Source: CAVPFA01 sp963703655 (lineage in GTDB: Bacteria > Actinomycetota > Acidimicrobiia > Acidimicrobiales > Bog-793). From it: a DNA stretch of 64,000 nucleotides. The stretch's first letter is position 1. Every line of letters starts with the position of its first letter. Made by a program: the position numbers and the translations under genes. The DNA lies in the NCBI GenBank assembly GCA_963703655.1, contig CAVPFA010000008.1, forward strand, positions 85,014 to 149,013. Direction: 5' to 3'. The notes below the pieces were generated by a model. That model worked only from the letters and a program-made list of their open reading frames with translations, searched no databases and had not been told where the DNA came from. Positions 19,772 to 28,220 of the stretch are shown here, in pieces.

Positions 19772-21052
19772 TCACTCCGACGGCCCCCACGGGGCGTCGC
19801 CTATCTGCTTGACACGCAGTCCGGAGCCGCTGACAAGCGCGGCCGGGCCTACCGAGGCGCTGCCGTACCGCTCTCGGATGGAGTCGACGGCAGCGTCGAG
19901 GTCCGAGCGGGCGGAAGTGGCGCGCGATTGCAGGTCGGCGTTGGTCGCAGTTTCGAAGAGTGCGAGCTGTTCACCGGGCCCGCCGGCGCGCTCCTCGAGC
20001 GACGACACGCCCACCCCGAGCAGGCGAATCCCTGGGTGCACCTCGATGCCTGACAGCAACGCCGTGGCGATCTTCACGAGCTCAGCCGACGAGACGACCG
20101 GGCGGCGCAGCGAATGGGATCGAGTGATCGTCCTGAAGTCCCCGTACCGGAGCTTGACGGTCACCGTCCGCCCAGCCAGGCTCGCCGCGCGGAGCCGGCT
20201 GCTGACGGAATCGGCCATCCGCACCACCTCGAGGCGGAGTTGCTCTGGATCGCGCCGGTCGACAGCGAACGTCTCCTCGTGGCTGACGGACTTCACCGGT
20301 CTGCCCGCGACGACCGGCCGGTCGTCGTGGGCCCACGCGAGCTGGTGGAGCTGGCGGCCCGCAGCATTGCCGACCAGGCCGACGAGATGAGCCGGGTCGA
20401 TCCTTGCAAGATCGCCGATCGTGGCGATCCCGTAGCGAGCGAGCCGTTCGGCGGTCCGGGGTCCCACGCCCCATAGGTCTGAGACCGGCCGAGGGTGGAG
20501 GAAGGCCAATTCGTCCTCATTGCGAACGACGAACACGCCGGTCCCGGCAACCGGCCCACGAGCCGAAGGGGACGGCTTCGCAGCTCTCGAGGCGAGCTTG
20601 GCAAGCAGTTTGCAGCTGGCGATCCCCACGGAACACGACAGCCGGAGATCCTCGCGGACGCGGCCACGAATCGCCTCGGCGATGTCCGAGCTCGAGCCGA
20701 AGAGCCGGTGACCACCCGACACGTCGAGAAACGCCTCGTCCAGCGCGATCGGCTCGACTAAAGGCGTGAAGACCGCGAGGACCTTGTGGAGCTGGCGGCT
20801 CACCTCGCCGTAGCGAGCATGTCTGCCGGGCAGCACGACGGCACTTGGGCACCGCCGCCGCGCTTCGACCATGGACATGGCGGACCGAACCCCGGTGGCT
20901 CTTGCCTCGTAGGAACACGACGCCACCACCCCGCGCGAGCCGGTCCCGCCGACGATCACCGCAAGCCCGAGGAGCTTCGGGTCGTCCAGCACCTCTACGG
21001 CGGCGAAGAACGCGTCCATGTCGACGTGCAGGATGTCGAGCGACGTGGTCAC
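19772..21052 (-). CDS. dinB: DNA polymerase IV
   Basis: Y-family translesion DNA polymerase. Palm motifs ILHVDMDAFFAAVEV (first catalytic Asp) and VEPIALDEAFLDVSGG (catalytic Asp/Glu pair), the fingers residues GVVASCSYEARATGVRSAMSM, a helix-hairpin-helix (LWGVGPRTAERLARYGI) and a C-terminal little-finger domain (VSHEETFAVDRRD) are all present. The 426-residue protein ends without a clear beta-clamp motif; LALFETA near residue 365 resembles the QLxLF clamp-binding peptide (GEQLALF). The GTG start overlaps the PIG-L gene stop. No LexA box is evident immediately upstream, so it may be transcribed with nrdR. Confidence 0.94.
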   Translation of the reverse strand: MTTSLDILHVDMDAFFAAVEVLDDPKLLGLAVIVGGTGSRGVVASCSYEARATGVRSAMSMVEARRRCPSAVVLPGRHARYGEVSRQLHKVLAVFTPLVEPIALDEAFLDVSGGHRLFGSSSDIAEAIRGRVREDLRLSCSVGIASCKLLAKLASRAAKPSPSARGPVAGTGVFVVRNEDELAFLHPRPVSDLWGVGPRTAERLARYGIATIGDLARIDPAHLVGLVGNAAGRQLHQLAWAHDDRPVVAGRPVKSVSHEETFAVDRRDPEQLRLEVVRMADSVSSRLRAASLAGRTVTVKLRYGDFRTITRSHSLRRPVVSSAELVKIATALLSGIEVHPGIRLLGVGVSSLEERAGGPGEQLALFETATNADLQSRATSARSDLDAAVDSIRERYGSASVGPAALVSGSGLRVKQIGDAPWGPSE

Positions 21053-21762
21053 TGTGCGAGCCGGATCCTTCGGAACGGCTCCGCGTAGCCGACACCGGAC
21101 TGTTGTCCGGCGTCCCCGGCGCCATCGCGAAGGGCGCTCGCGATCCAGTCGCTCGATTCGCCGAGCTGTGAGCGGTGGCAGGACACGGCCTCGATCTTCC
21201 TTTCGATGGTCGGGCTCACATCCACCCAGACATTCGGTTGCAGCGATCCCGACAGGTAGGCCGCCGTGACCTGATGCGCCGGCCCGGCGTCCTTGAAGTA
21301 CAGCGGTGAGGCGGCGGCCGGCGCCGCTGCGTCGAGCGCAGCCCACCCGACGACCCGATGGTCCCGATGGTTGTAATGGTGCTCGCCGAAGAACACAGCC
21401 AGGGGATCCGGGCTGACGATCCCGTCGGGTCGCACTTCGCGGATGATCTCCACCAGCTCGCGCCTCAGTGCGGCGTCGTTCTCGAGCTCACCGTCGGGAT
21501 GGCCGAGAAGGTGCAGGCCCTCGACCCCGAGAACCTCGGCGGAACGTTCCGCCTCCTCGACCCGCGCCGCCACGAGAGCCTCGGAGTCTGCTTCAGGGTC
21601 CGTCGTGCCCTTGTCACCGGAGGTGCAGATGAGCACGTGCACGACGCTTCCGGCGGCTGCCCAGCGCGCGAGCGTGCCACCACAGGAGATGGCCGGGTCG
21701 TCGGGGTGGGCGTAGATCGCGAGAACCCGGGCCGGCACCTCGTCGAGCAACGCCTCGTTCAT
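21049..21762 (-). CDS. PIG-L/LmbE-family deacetylase
   Basis: Zinc-dependent de-N-acetylase fold of the PIG-L family, which includes MshB (mycothiol) and LmbE proteins. The N-terminal zinc motif is VLAIYAHPDDPAISCGG (AHPDD), with SGDKGT and a later HHYNHRDHRVVG segment carrying the third zinc ligand (HxxH-type). The 237 residues form a single domain. Substrate cannot be assigned; it is shorter than MshB and lacks any nearby mycothiol gene. It sits between nrdR and dinB, overlapping both by four bases. Confidence 0.85.
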   Translation of the reverse strand: MNEALLDEVPARVLAIYAHPDDPAISCGGTLARWAAAGSVVHVLICTSGDKGTTDPEADSEALVAARVEEAERSAEVLGVEGLHLLGHPDGELENDAALRRELVEIIREVRPDGIVSPDPLAVFFGEHHYNHRDHRVVGWAALDAAAPAAASPLYFKDAGPAHQVTAAYLSGSLQPNVWVDVSPTIERKIEAVSCHRSQLGESSDWIASALRDGAGDAGQQSGVGYAEPFRRIRLAQ

Positions 21763-22292
21763 TGTCCCGCGCGGCCCCTCGGCGAGCGGCTGGAGCCGTA
21801 CGCCTGCCCAGCACCACCCGCACCACCCGCAGCGTCCTGCGGTGTCTCCTTGTTCAAAAGTCCCAGCTCGCGCGCGAAGTCGTCGACCTGCTCGAAGCCC
21901 TTGTACACGCTGGCGAAACGGACCGAGGCGACCTCGTCGAGGTCCCGCAGTCCCTCCAGCACCGCGAGCCCGACCTGCTCGCTTTGAACTTCAGGCCCGA
22001 GCGCCCAGGCCGTCTGCTCGACCATGGCGGCAAGCGCCTCGAGCTGCTTTGGCTCGACCGGCCGGTTCTTGCAGGCCGCGCGGGCGCCGGCGATGACCTT
22101 GCGCCGGTCGAAGGGCTCGCGGTGCGCCGACCGCTTCACGACCCACAGCACAGCCTGGTTCACCCGTTCGACGGTCGTGAACCTACGGGTGCACGAGAGG
22201 CATTCCCGGCGGCGGCGGATCGCCTCGCCCTGCTCCGCCTCGCGAGAGTCGACGACCCGGTCCTCGGTCGCCCCACACCACGGGCAGCGCAC
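21759..22292 (-). CDS. nrdR: Transcriptional repressor NrdR
   Basis: ATP/dATP-sensing repressor of ribonucleotide reductase genes. It has the N-terminal zinc ribbon (MRCPWCGATEDRVVDSR and ECLSCTRRFTTVERV, four Cys) and an ATP-cone domain (LWVVKRSAHREPFDRRKVIAGARAACKNRPV to VRFASVYKGFEQVDDF). The GTG at 22292 gives the conserved start directly before CPWC. A Gly/Ala-rich tail of about 25 residues follows the ATP cone. It is downstream of the LysM gene, as in mycobacteria (lexA-Rv2719c-nrdR). Confidence 0.94.
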   Translation of the reverse strand: MRCPWCGATEDRVVDSREAEQGEAIRRRRECLSCTRRFTTVERVNQAVLWVVKRSAHREPFDRRKVIAGARAACKNRPVEPKQLEALAAMVEQTAWALGPEVQSEQVGLAVLEGLRDLDEVASVRFASVYKGFEQVDDFARELGLLNKETPQDAAGGAGGAGQAYGSSRSPRGRAGQ

Positions 22293-22436
22293 GAGGTGAC
22301 CGTAGCGCCAATACGCTTCTCGGCCGGCGCGCTCGGGTGGCGAGACGGGCGGGCGTCCTGGGCAATGCCGCATCCTGGGACATCTCGCCGGTCCCGTCGA
22401 GTGGGTGCCCCGCCTCGCTCGGGGCTCTGCCCGCCG

Positions 22437-23003
22437 TCAGGGCAGCCTGAGCTCGTCGCCCGGAACAAGCTCAGCTCCGTGCAGCTGCTGCTCGAAGCCG
22501 GCGACGAGGATCCTCGGGTCTCCGCCCGGCTCGAGGTTGGAGGCGATCGACCACAGCGTGTCGCCGGGCCGGGCGACGTAGCGATAACCCCCGGAGACCT
22601 TCACTGCGCCCGCGGGTACGGTCAGGGCTGGACGGTGCGCATCCGACAGCGCCCCGGCGCCGAACCAGACGCTTGCCAGGACCGCGAGGGTGGCAGCGCC
22701 GGGGAGTAGGCGCCGCAACCCTCGCGACCGGGGGGTGGCCCGCCGGCAGCCGGCGAGGGTCACGCCGGCGGCACTCGGGCCGACCGGTCGTGCCGACCCG
22801 ACGAAGGCCGGGGGTGGCGAGCTTGCCGGCGGGAAGGAAATGAGCTCCTCGGCCAGCACGTTCCAGGTGTTCTGGCGCCTGGCGGGCACCTGTCTCGGGC
22901 GCGGCGCTGTTTGCCGGGGACTGTCGGCCTCCGCCTCGGCGAGCCTCGCCGATGCTCTCCGGTCGGCGCCTGGCATTGCTTGGGCTGTTGCCGCTGCTCG
23001 CAT
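22437..23003 (-). CDS. LysM-domain membrane protein, likely SOS-controlled division inhibitor (ChiZ/YneA-like)
   Basis: A protein of about 188 residues with a charged cytoplasmic N-terminus, one membrane segment (LRRLLPGAATLAVLASVWFGAGAL) and an extracellular LysM domain (YRYVARPGDTLWSIASNLEPGGDPRILVAGF, then LVPGDELRLP). Adjacent and divergent to lexA, it has the architecture of Rv2719c (ChiZ) of M. tuberculosis and of YneA/DivS, SOS-induced proteins that bind peptidoglycan and block division. The start is uncertain: an ATG at 23039 would place the first LexA-like box inside the gene, so ATG 23003, just downstream of that box, is preferred. Function is inferred from context and architecture. 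Confidence 0.75.
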   Translation of the reverse strand: MRAAATAQAMPGADRRASARLAEAEADSPRQTAPRPRQVPARRQNTWNVLAEELISFPPASSPPPAFVGSARPVGPSAAGVTLAGCRRATPRSRGLRRLLPGAATLAVLASVWFGAGALSDAHRPALTVPAGAVKVSGGYRYVARPGDTLWSIASNLEPGGDPRILVAGFEQQLHGAELVPGDELRLP

Positions 23004-23018
23004 TCCTTGATCAGACCA

Positions 23019-23077
23019 CGAACGTGTGTTCGCTGTCAAGCCTGCAGGCGAACGCGTGTTTCACGAACGGGTGTTTG
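23019..23077. promoter_or_regulatory. Three LexA (SOS) box-like palindromes
   Basis: In the lexA/LysM divergent region three copies match the actinobacterial SOS box CGAAC-N4-GTTCG: CGAACGTGTGTTCG at 23019-23032 (perfect half-sites), CGAACGCGTGTTTC at 23049-23062 and CGAACGGGTGTTTG at 23064-23077 (each with one half perfect). Starts are 30 and 15 bases apart. They lie 71-129 bases upstream of the lexA ATG and next to the LysM start, so LexA should repress both genes. Confidence 0.85.
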
Positions 23078-23147
23078 CATTCCTCGCAGTCACGCCTTAG
23101 CCTTCAGCGGAGCGGCCGGAACGGCGGTCCTGACGGGAGGAGCACGG

Positions 23148-23780
23148 ATGTCCGAGTCGACCTTGGCGGGAAAGCGGCGAAGGATCCTCGAGTTCATCGC
23201 CGAGCAGATCCGCGAACGGGGATATCCCCCGTCGGTGCGCGAGATCGGCGAGGCCGTGGGTCTCACGTCGCCGTCGACCGTGCACACCCATCTGCAGGTT
23301 CTCCAGCGCGAGGGCTACCTCGAGCGAGACCCGACCAAGCCGCGGGCGATCATCGTCCGATGGGAACCGTCCTCCGGCTCGGCGATCCGCGTGCGCCCGG
23401 TGGCCCACGTCCCGTTGATCGGGCACGTCGCGGCGGGCACAGGGGTGCTGGCGGAGGAGTCAGTCGAGGAGCTCCTCCCGATCCCACAGGACTTCACCGG
23501 CTCCGGCGACCTGTTCATGCTGAGAGTCCGCGGCGATTCGATGATCGAGGCTGGAATCCTCGACGGCGACTTCGTCGTGGTTCGGCGCCAGCCCGAAGCC
23601 GAATCCGGGGACATCGTCGTCGCCGGCATCGGGGACGACGAGGCGACCGTGAAGACCTTCCGCAAGCGGCGCGGGAAGATCTTGCTCGTTCCTGCGAACC
23701 CTGACTACTCGGAGATTGAGCTAGCCGCCGACCAAGTCGTGATCTACGGCAAGGTGGTCACCGTGCTCAGGCGCCTCTGA
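23148..23780 (+). CDS. lexA: SOS repressor LexA
   Basis: Repressor of the SOS regulon that self-cleaves when RecA filaments form. It has an N-terminal winged helix ([47 protein letters not shown]), the cleavage site Ala96-Gly97 (HVAAGTG), the catalytic Ser131 (RGDSMIEAG) and Lys169 (EATVKTF). The length of 210 residues is normal. ATG 23148 follows GGGAGGA nine bases upstream. It is the first plus-strand gene in the window, divergent from the LysM gene, and its end overlaps the convergent dapE tail by 14 bases. Confidence 0.97.
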   Translation: MSESTLAGKRRRILEFIAEQIRERGYPPSVREIGEAVGLTSPSTVHTHLQVLQREGYLERDPTKPRAIIVRWEPSSGSAIRVRPVAHVPLIGHVAAGTGVLAEESVEELLPIPQDFTGSGDLFMLRVRGDSMIEAGILDGDFVVVRRQPEAESGDIVVAGIGDDEATVKTFRKRRGKILLVPANPDYSEIELAADQVVIYGKVVTVLRRL

Positions 23781-24847
23781 GCAGCTTCTCGAGGCCCGCC
23801 CGGACGAGCTCGAGCTCGTCTCGTCCTACCCACTCGCCTGCAGTATGGGCGAGGAGCGGATCGCCAGGGCCGAAGTTGGCCGCGGGCACGCCCCGCTCGG
23901 CGAAGAAGCTCACGTCGGTCCAGCCGAGCTTCGCTCTCGGTGCGGTCCCGCTCGCGGCGACCAGAAGACGCGAGCATCCGATGGCCGAGGTTGGGTGCCG
24001 CGGCGGGAGACCAATCCTCGAGCACGACGCGGTCGCCCAGCGCCTGGTCGATCGCGGGAACGAGAAGCTCGCAGACAGCCTCGAATGCCTCGTCTTTCGT
24101 ACGATCGGGCGAAAATCGATGATTCAGCACCAGGCGTGCGGTGTCCGGCACGACGTTGTTCGCCACGCCGCCGTCGACACGAACAGCTTGCAAGGCCTCG
24201 CGGTACTCGCAGCCGTCGATGACGGGGCGCCGCTCGACGAAGCGTTCGAGCCGCTCGAACAGGGGGCCGAGCCGGTGTATCGCGTTCACACCCATCCAGG
24301 GCCTGGCCGTGTGCGCCCTCTCGCCCCCGAGATGAACGGCGATGCGCAGAACGCCCTGGCAGCCGGCCTCGACGATGGCCGAGGTGGGCTCGGCGAGCAC
24401 AGCTGCGTCAGCCGAGAGCAGATCGGCGCCGGCCGCTTCGACCTCGATCAGGCCCGAGTCGCGCTGGTCGACCTCCTCGCAGGCGTACCAGACGTAGGTC
24501 ACGTCGACCGCCGGCTCGACGACTCGCTTGGCAAGCTCCAGCATCACTGCGACGCCGCCCTTCATGTCCGCGGCTCCGAGACCCGAGCAGCGGTCGCCGT
24601 CGATGATCGCCCGCTCGTTGCCGTTGGCCGGCACGGTGTCGAGATGTCCGGCGACGAGGAGGCGTCCCGGGCGCCCGAGCGACGTGCGGGCGACCACGTT
24701 GTCCCCGATTCGGGTGACCTCGAGGTGGTCTGCCCCGCTGAGCATCGCCGTTACGAAGGCGGCGGCCCTGCCCTCGTCATGGCTGACCGACGGGATGTCG
24801 ACGAGCTCTGCAGTCAGCTGCAGCAGGCAAGCGCCCGGAGAGCTCAC
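23767..24847 (-). CDS. dapE: Succinyl-diaminopimelate desuccinylase DapE, frameshifted
   Basis: M20-family metallopeptidase that releases succinate from N-succinyl-LL-DAP. Metal and catalytic motifs: [34 protein letters not shown] (general-base Glu) and LAEPT. After PNLGHRML the given frame turns into an Arg-rich missense tail, while a second frame carries the conserved end [20 protein letters not shown], then [17 protein letters not shown] and a TGA at 23767-23769. The shift falls at about 23965-23978 and looks like a one-base insertion. The GTG start overlaps the dapD stop. The tail overlaps the 3' end of convergent lexA. Confidence 0.92.
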
Positions 24848-25695
24848 GTCGAGGCTCCGTGCTCGCGGAGAATGTCGTTCAGCATCGCCTTGTCGTGGCG
24901 CTCGCCTGGCGTCAGGTGGCGGACGACAAGCACGCAGGGCAGGAAGAACTCGCCTGCGGGGAACTCCTTGCGCCTCATCGCGCCGACGGCGACGCTCCAG
25001 GGCGGCACGTGACCGCGCCCCACCTCGCCGCCTGTCCACGAGTCGAACACCGGGATTGACGGGTTGAGGATCGTCCCTTCGCCGAGCACCGCTCCCTGAC
25101 CTACCCGTGCCCCCTGGGTGATCATCGACCGACTGCCGATGAGCGCCTCGTCCTCGACGACGACTGGGCGGGCGTTGGGGGGCTCGAGCACGCCCCCGAC
25201 CCCGACGCCGCCCGAGAGGTGCACTCTCTCGCCGATCTGAGCACACGATCCGACGGTCGCCCAGGTGTCGACCATCGTCCCCGCGCCGACGCGCGCCCCG
25301 ATGTTCACGTAGCTCGGCATCAGTACGACGCCGCGGCCGAGAAACGCGCCGCGCCGGGCGGAGGCGCCCGGGACCGCCCGGACGCCGGCTTCAGCAAGAC
25401 CGTGTTTCAAGGGCAACCTGTCGGTGTACTCGAAGGGGCCGTACTCGCCCGTCGTCAGGTCCGAAAGGATGAAGAGCAGCAAGATGGCCTGCCTCAGCCA
25501 TTCGTGGACGACCACCTCGTCGCTCTCCGGGTCGATCTCGGCAACCCTGACCTCGCCGCGATCGAGAGCCCCGACCGCCTCGTCGACCACCTCGCGGGCG
25601 TCGCCATCGGCGGGCGAGAGCTCGGTGCGCCGGAGCCACAGCTCGGAGATCGCTTGCCTCAAATCGTCCATCTCGCCGAGGTTATCCGGATGCAC
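24844..25695 (-). CDS. dapD: Tetrahydrodipicolinate N-succinyltransferase DapD
   Basis: Succinyl-CoA-dependent acyltransferase of the lysine/DAP pathway. The C-terminal half is a left-handed beta helix of hexapeptide repeats (RRGAFLGRGVVLMPSYVNIG, AGTMVDTWATVGSCAQIGERVHLSGGVGVGG) followed by SRSMITQGARVGQGAVLGEG and the C-terminal domain with CVLVVRHLTPGERHDK. The 283 residues and the MVDTWATVGSCAQIG motif fit DapD well. It lies between dapC and dapE, so three successive steps of the succinylase branch are co-transcribed. Confidence 0.95.
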   Translation of the reverse strand: MHPDNLGEMDDLRQAISELWLRRTELSPADGDAREVVDEAVGALDRGEVRVAEIDPESDEVVVHEWLRQAILLLFILSDLTTGEYGPFEYTDRLPLKHGLAEAGVRAVPGASARRGAFLGRGVVLMPSYVNIGARVGAGTMVDTWATVGSCAQIGERVHLSGGVGVGGVLEPPNARPVVVEDEALIGSRSMITQGARVGQGAVLGEGTILNPSIPVFDSWTGGEVGRGHVPPWSVAVGAMRRKEFPAGEFFLPCVLVVRHLTPGERHDKAMLNDILREHGAST

Positions 25696-25704
25696 GGGCC
25701 GGCT

Positions 25705-26946
25705 TCAGAGGACACGCGCGCCCGCAGGGGCGACCCCCGCGTTCGCCAGCCTCCGGGCGACGAGCTCCAGTCGTTCGTCGGGCTGCACGACCGCGACTCG
25801 AACATGGCCAGCCCCAGCCTGCCCGTAAATGTCACCCGGGGTGACGAGAACACCGCCGTGCCCGGCGAGCCACGTCGTCAGCGCCCATGCCGAGCTCTGG
25901 TTGTCGCCAGGACCGAACGGCTCGAAACGATCGGGCACCGTCACCCACAGGTAGAACGAGCCTTCCGGGGTCCGGACGGGGATATCGCTGGCGCTCAGCA
26001 CCTCGGCGAACCGCTCGAGACGGCGGAGGTAGACGGCCCGCTGCCGGTCGACGTGCGCGTCGTCGCCGAGCGCGACCGCTGCTGCGTGCTGGACGGGTCC
26101 CGGGACCATGAACCCGGCGTGCTGGCGCAGTCTCGCGAGATAGCCGACGAGCTCGGGATCCCCTGCAAAAAAGCCGGCCCGGAGCCCCGCGAGGTTCGAC
26201 CGTTTCGAGATCGAATGGACGGCGACCACGCCCTCTTGGCCGTGCTCGAGGATCGTGCGACCCGGGCCTGCCCAGGTGAACTCGATGTAGCACTCGTCCG
26301 AGAAGACCGGCACGCCGTGCGCCCGGCCCCACGTCGCCGCAGCCGCAAGGTCCTCGAGCTGACCTCCCGGATTGCCCGGACTGTTGACCCACAGGCACAG
26401 CGCCCGGGCCGCGTCCTCCCGGTGGACCGCCGACAGGTCCATCGTCCCGTCGGGTCGCGTCGGGACGACGACGGCCCTGCAGCGAGCGAGGGTCGCACCC
26501 ATCTCGTACGTGGGATAGGCGAGCCGTGGGCACAGCACCGTGTCGCGCCCCGGCGTCCTCAGGCGCAACCAGTGAGGAAGGCCGGCAACGAGCTCCTTGG
26601 TACCCACGCACGTGGCTATGGCCGAGGGGGCAGCCTCGACGCCGAACCGCCGGGACAGCCAACCGGACGCGGCGTCGCGGAGCTCCGCCGTACCGACCGA
26701 CGAGGGATACCCGCGCTCTGCGCCCGAAGTCCCGAGCGCCTCGAGGACCTCAGCCGGCGGAGCGTCGCACGGCGTGCCGATCGAGAGGTCGACGGCGCCG
26801 CCTTCGTGAGCCTGCGCGAGCCTCATGCACGCGGCTAGCTTGTCGAACGGGTACACGGGGGGGACGTAGCCAGGCTCTCCCTCGTCAGGCGCCAGCACGC
26901 CTTCCACCTCCTCGCCGGGGGCACCGGAGAGCGGGAGGCTCGTCAC
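25705..26946 (-). CDS. dapC: N-succinyl-LL-DAP aminotransferase DapC
   Basis: Fold-type I PLP aminotransferase, predicted to convert N-succinyl-2-amino-6-ketopimelate with glutamate. Motifs: FDKLAACMRLAQAHEGGAVDLSIGTP, the conserved LWVNSPGNPGG, FSDECYIEFTW and the PLP-lysine site SISKRSNLAGLRAGF. Position next to dapD and dapE supports DapC rather than a general aspartate aminotransferase. GTG 26946 overlaps the hflX stop by four bases. A short acidic N-terminal extension (about 30 residues) precedes the conserved fold. Confidence 0.9.
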   Translation of the reverse strand: MTSLPLSGAPGEEVEGVLAPDEGEPGYVPPVYPFDKLAACMRLAQAHEGGAVDLSIGTPCDAPPAEVLEALGTSGAERGYPSSVGTAELRDAASGWLSRRFGVEAAPSAIATCVGTKELVAGLPHWLRLRTPGRDTVLCPRLAYPTYEMGATLARCRAVVVPTRPDGTMDLSAVHREDAARALCLWVNSPGNPGGQLEDLAAAATWGRAHGVPVFSDECYIEFTWAGPGRTILEHGQEGVVAVHSISKRSNLAGLRAGFFAGDPELVGYLARLRQHAGFMVPGPVQHAAAVALGDDAHVDRQRAVYLRRLERFAEVLSASDIPVRTPEGSFYLWVTVPDRFEPFGPGDNQSSAWALTTWLAGHGGVLVTPGDIYGQAGAGHVRVAVVQPDERLELVARRLANAGVAPAGARVL

Positions 26947-28220
26947 GGCTGCACGAACTCGGCGTATCGCCGGGCTCCGCGCTCGTCGAGGCGCGCCCGG
27001 ACGAGCACGTGCTCACCCTCGTAGCGCGCGCCGACCACTTCGCCCTCGCGGTGGATCGCCGCGACCACGTCACCTCGGGCGACGGGCACGGCGAGCTCCA
27101 GCGTGCGGTCCGCGACCCGGAGGCGGTCACCGACCGCGCGGAGAAGTTCGGGGACGCCGCGGCCGGTGAGCGACGAGCAGGCCACCGACCCCGGATGTGA
27201 GGCCATCAGCCTTCCCGCCTTGCGCCGGTCGAGATCGGCCTTGTTGAACGCGAGCAGCTCGGGCACCTCGCCAGCCCCGATCTCGGCCAGAACCGTGCGG
27301 ACTGCGTCGATCTGCAGCAGAGGGTCGGCTGCGGAGACGTCGACGACGTGCACGAGGAGATCCGAGGCGCCGACCACCTCGAGCGTCGCGTGGAATGCGT
27401 CGACCAGTTGGTGGGGAAGCTTGCGCACGAATCCGACGGTGTCCGAGCACAGCACCGATTCGCCTCCGGGCAGGTCGAGGCGACGGGTCCGGGGGTCGAG
27501 CGTCGAGAAGAGCCGGTCCTCGACTAGCACGTCGGCGTTGGTGAGAATATTGAGCAGGCTGGACTTGCCCGCGTTCGTGTAGCCGACGAGGGACAGCGTC
27601 CGGAGCGCTCCGCGCTTTCGCGCTCGCCGCTGGGTCCGGCGCGTCGCTTCGAGATCTCCGAGCTCGTCCTCGAGCTTGCGGATACGGCGCATGATCCGCC
27701 GCCGGTCCACCTCGAGCTGGGTCTCGCCGGGGCCCCTCGTGCCGATCCCGCCCGCCTGCTGCGACATCGCGAGGCCTTTTCCTCGCAGCCGCGGCAGCCG
27801 GTACCGGCTCAGCGCAAGCTCCACCTGCGCGCGCCCTTCCTGGGTGTGAGCGTTCTGGGCGAAGATGTCGAGGATGACGGCTGTTCGGTCGATCGCTGTT
27901 CGCCCGAGAATCTTCTCGAGGTTCCGCTGTTGGGCGGGCGTCAGCTCGTCGTCGAAAACGACCGTGTCGGCGTCCACGGCCTCGCTTATCCGGCGAAGCT
28001 CCTCCGCCTTGCCCCGGCCGAGGTAGGTTGCCGGGTCCGGCGCGTTACGCCGTTGCACGACGCGCGCCGCCTCGTCGGCGCCCGCCGTGTCGACGAGCAG
28101 GGCGAGCTCGTCGAGGCTCGCCTCGACCTCCTCCAAGGTGCGCGGCCATGCGACCATACCGACGAGGACGATCTTCTCCCGGAACCTCCGGTCGATGAGC
28201 GTCGTGGCGACCGTCGTCAC
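26943..28220 (-). CDS. hflX: Ribosome-associated GTPase HflX
   Basis: GTPase that splits stalled or heat-damaged ribosomes. N-terminal HflX domain (LVDTAGADEAARVVQRRNAPDPATYLGRGKAEEL, VVFDDELTPAQQRNLEKIL), a helical linker with GIGTRGPGETQLEVDRRRI, and a G domain: GYTNAGKSSLLNIL (G1), DTVGFVRKLPHQLVDAFHATLEE-type G3 region and FNKADL (G4). About 425 residues from GTG 28220, which overlaps the dapF stop. Longer upstream starts only read into dapF. The dapF-hflX-lexA neighbourhood is conserved in actinobacteria as I recall it. Confidence 0.94.
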   Translation of the reverse strand: MTTVATTLIDRRFREKIVLVGMVAWPRTLEEVEASLDELALLVDTAGADEAARVVQRRNAPDPATYLGRGKAEELRRISEAVDADTVVFDDELTPAQQRNLEKILGRTAIDRTAVILDIFAQNAHTQEGRAQVELALSRYRLPRLRGKGLAMSQQAGGIGTRGPGETQLEVDRRRIMRRIRKLEDELGDLEATRRTQRRARKRGALRTLSLVGYTNAGKSSLLNILTNADVLVEDRLFSTLDPRTRRLDLPGGESVLCSDTVGFVRKLPHQLVDAFHATLEVVGASDLLVHVVDVSAADPLLQIDAVRTVLAEIGAGEVPELLAFNKADLDRRKAGRLMASHPGSVACSSLTGRGVPELLRAVGDRLRVADRTLELAVPVARGDVVAAIHREGEVVGARYEGEHVLVRARLDERGARRYAEFVQP

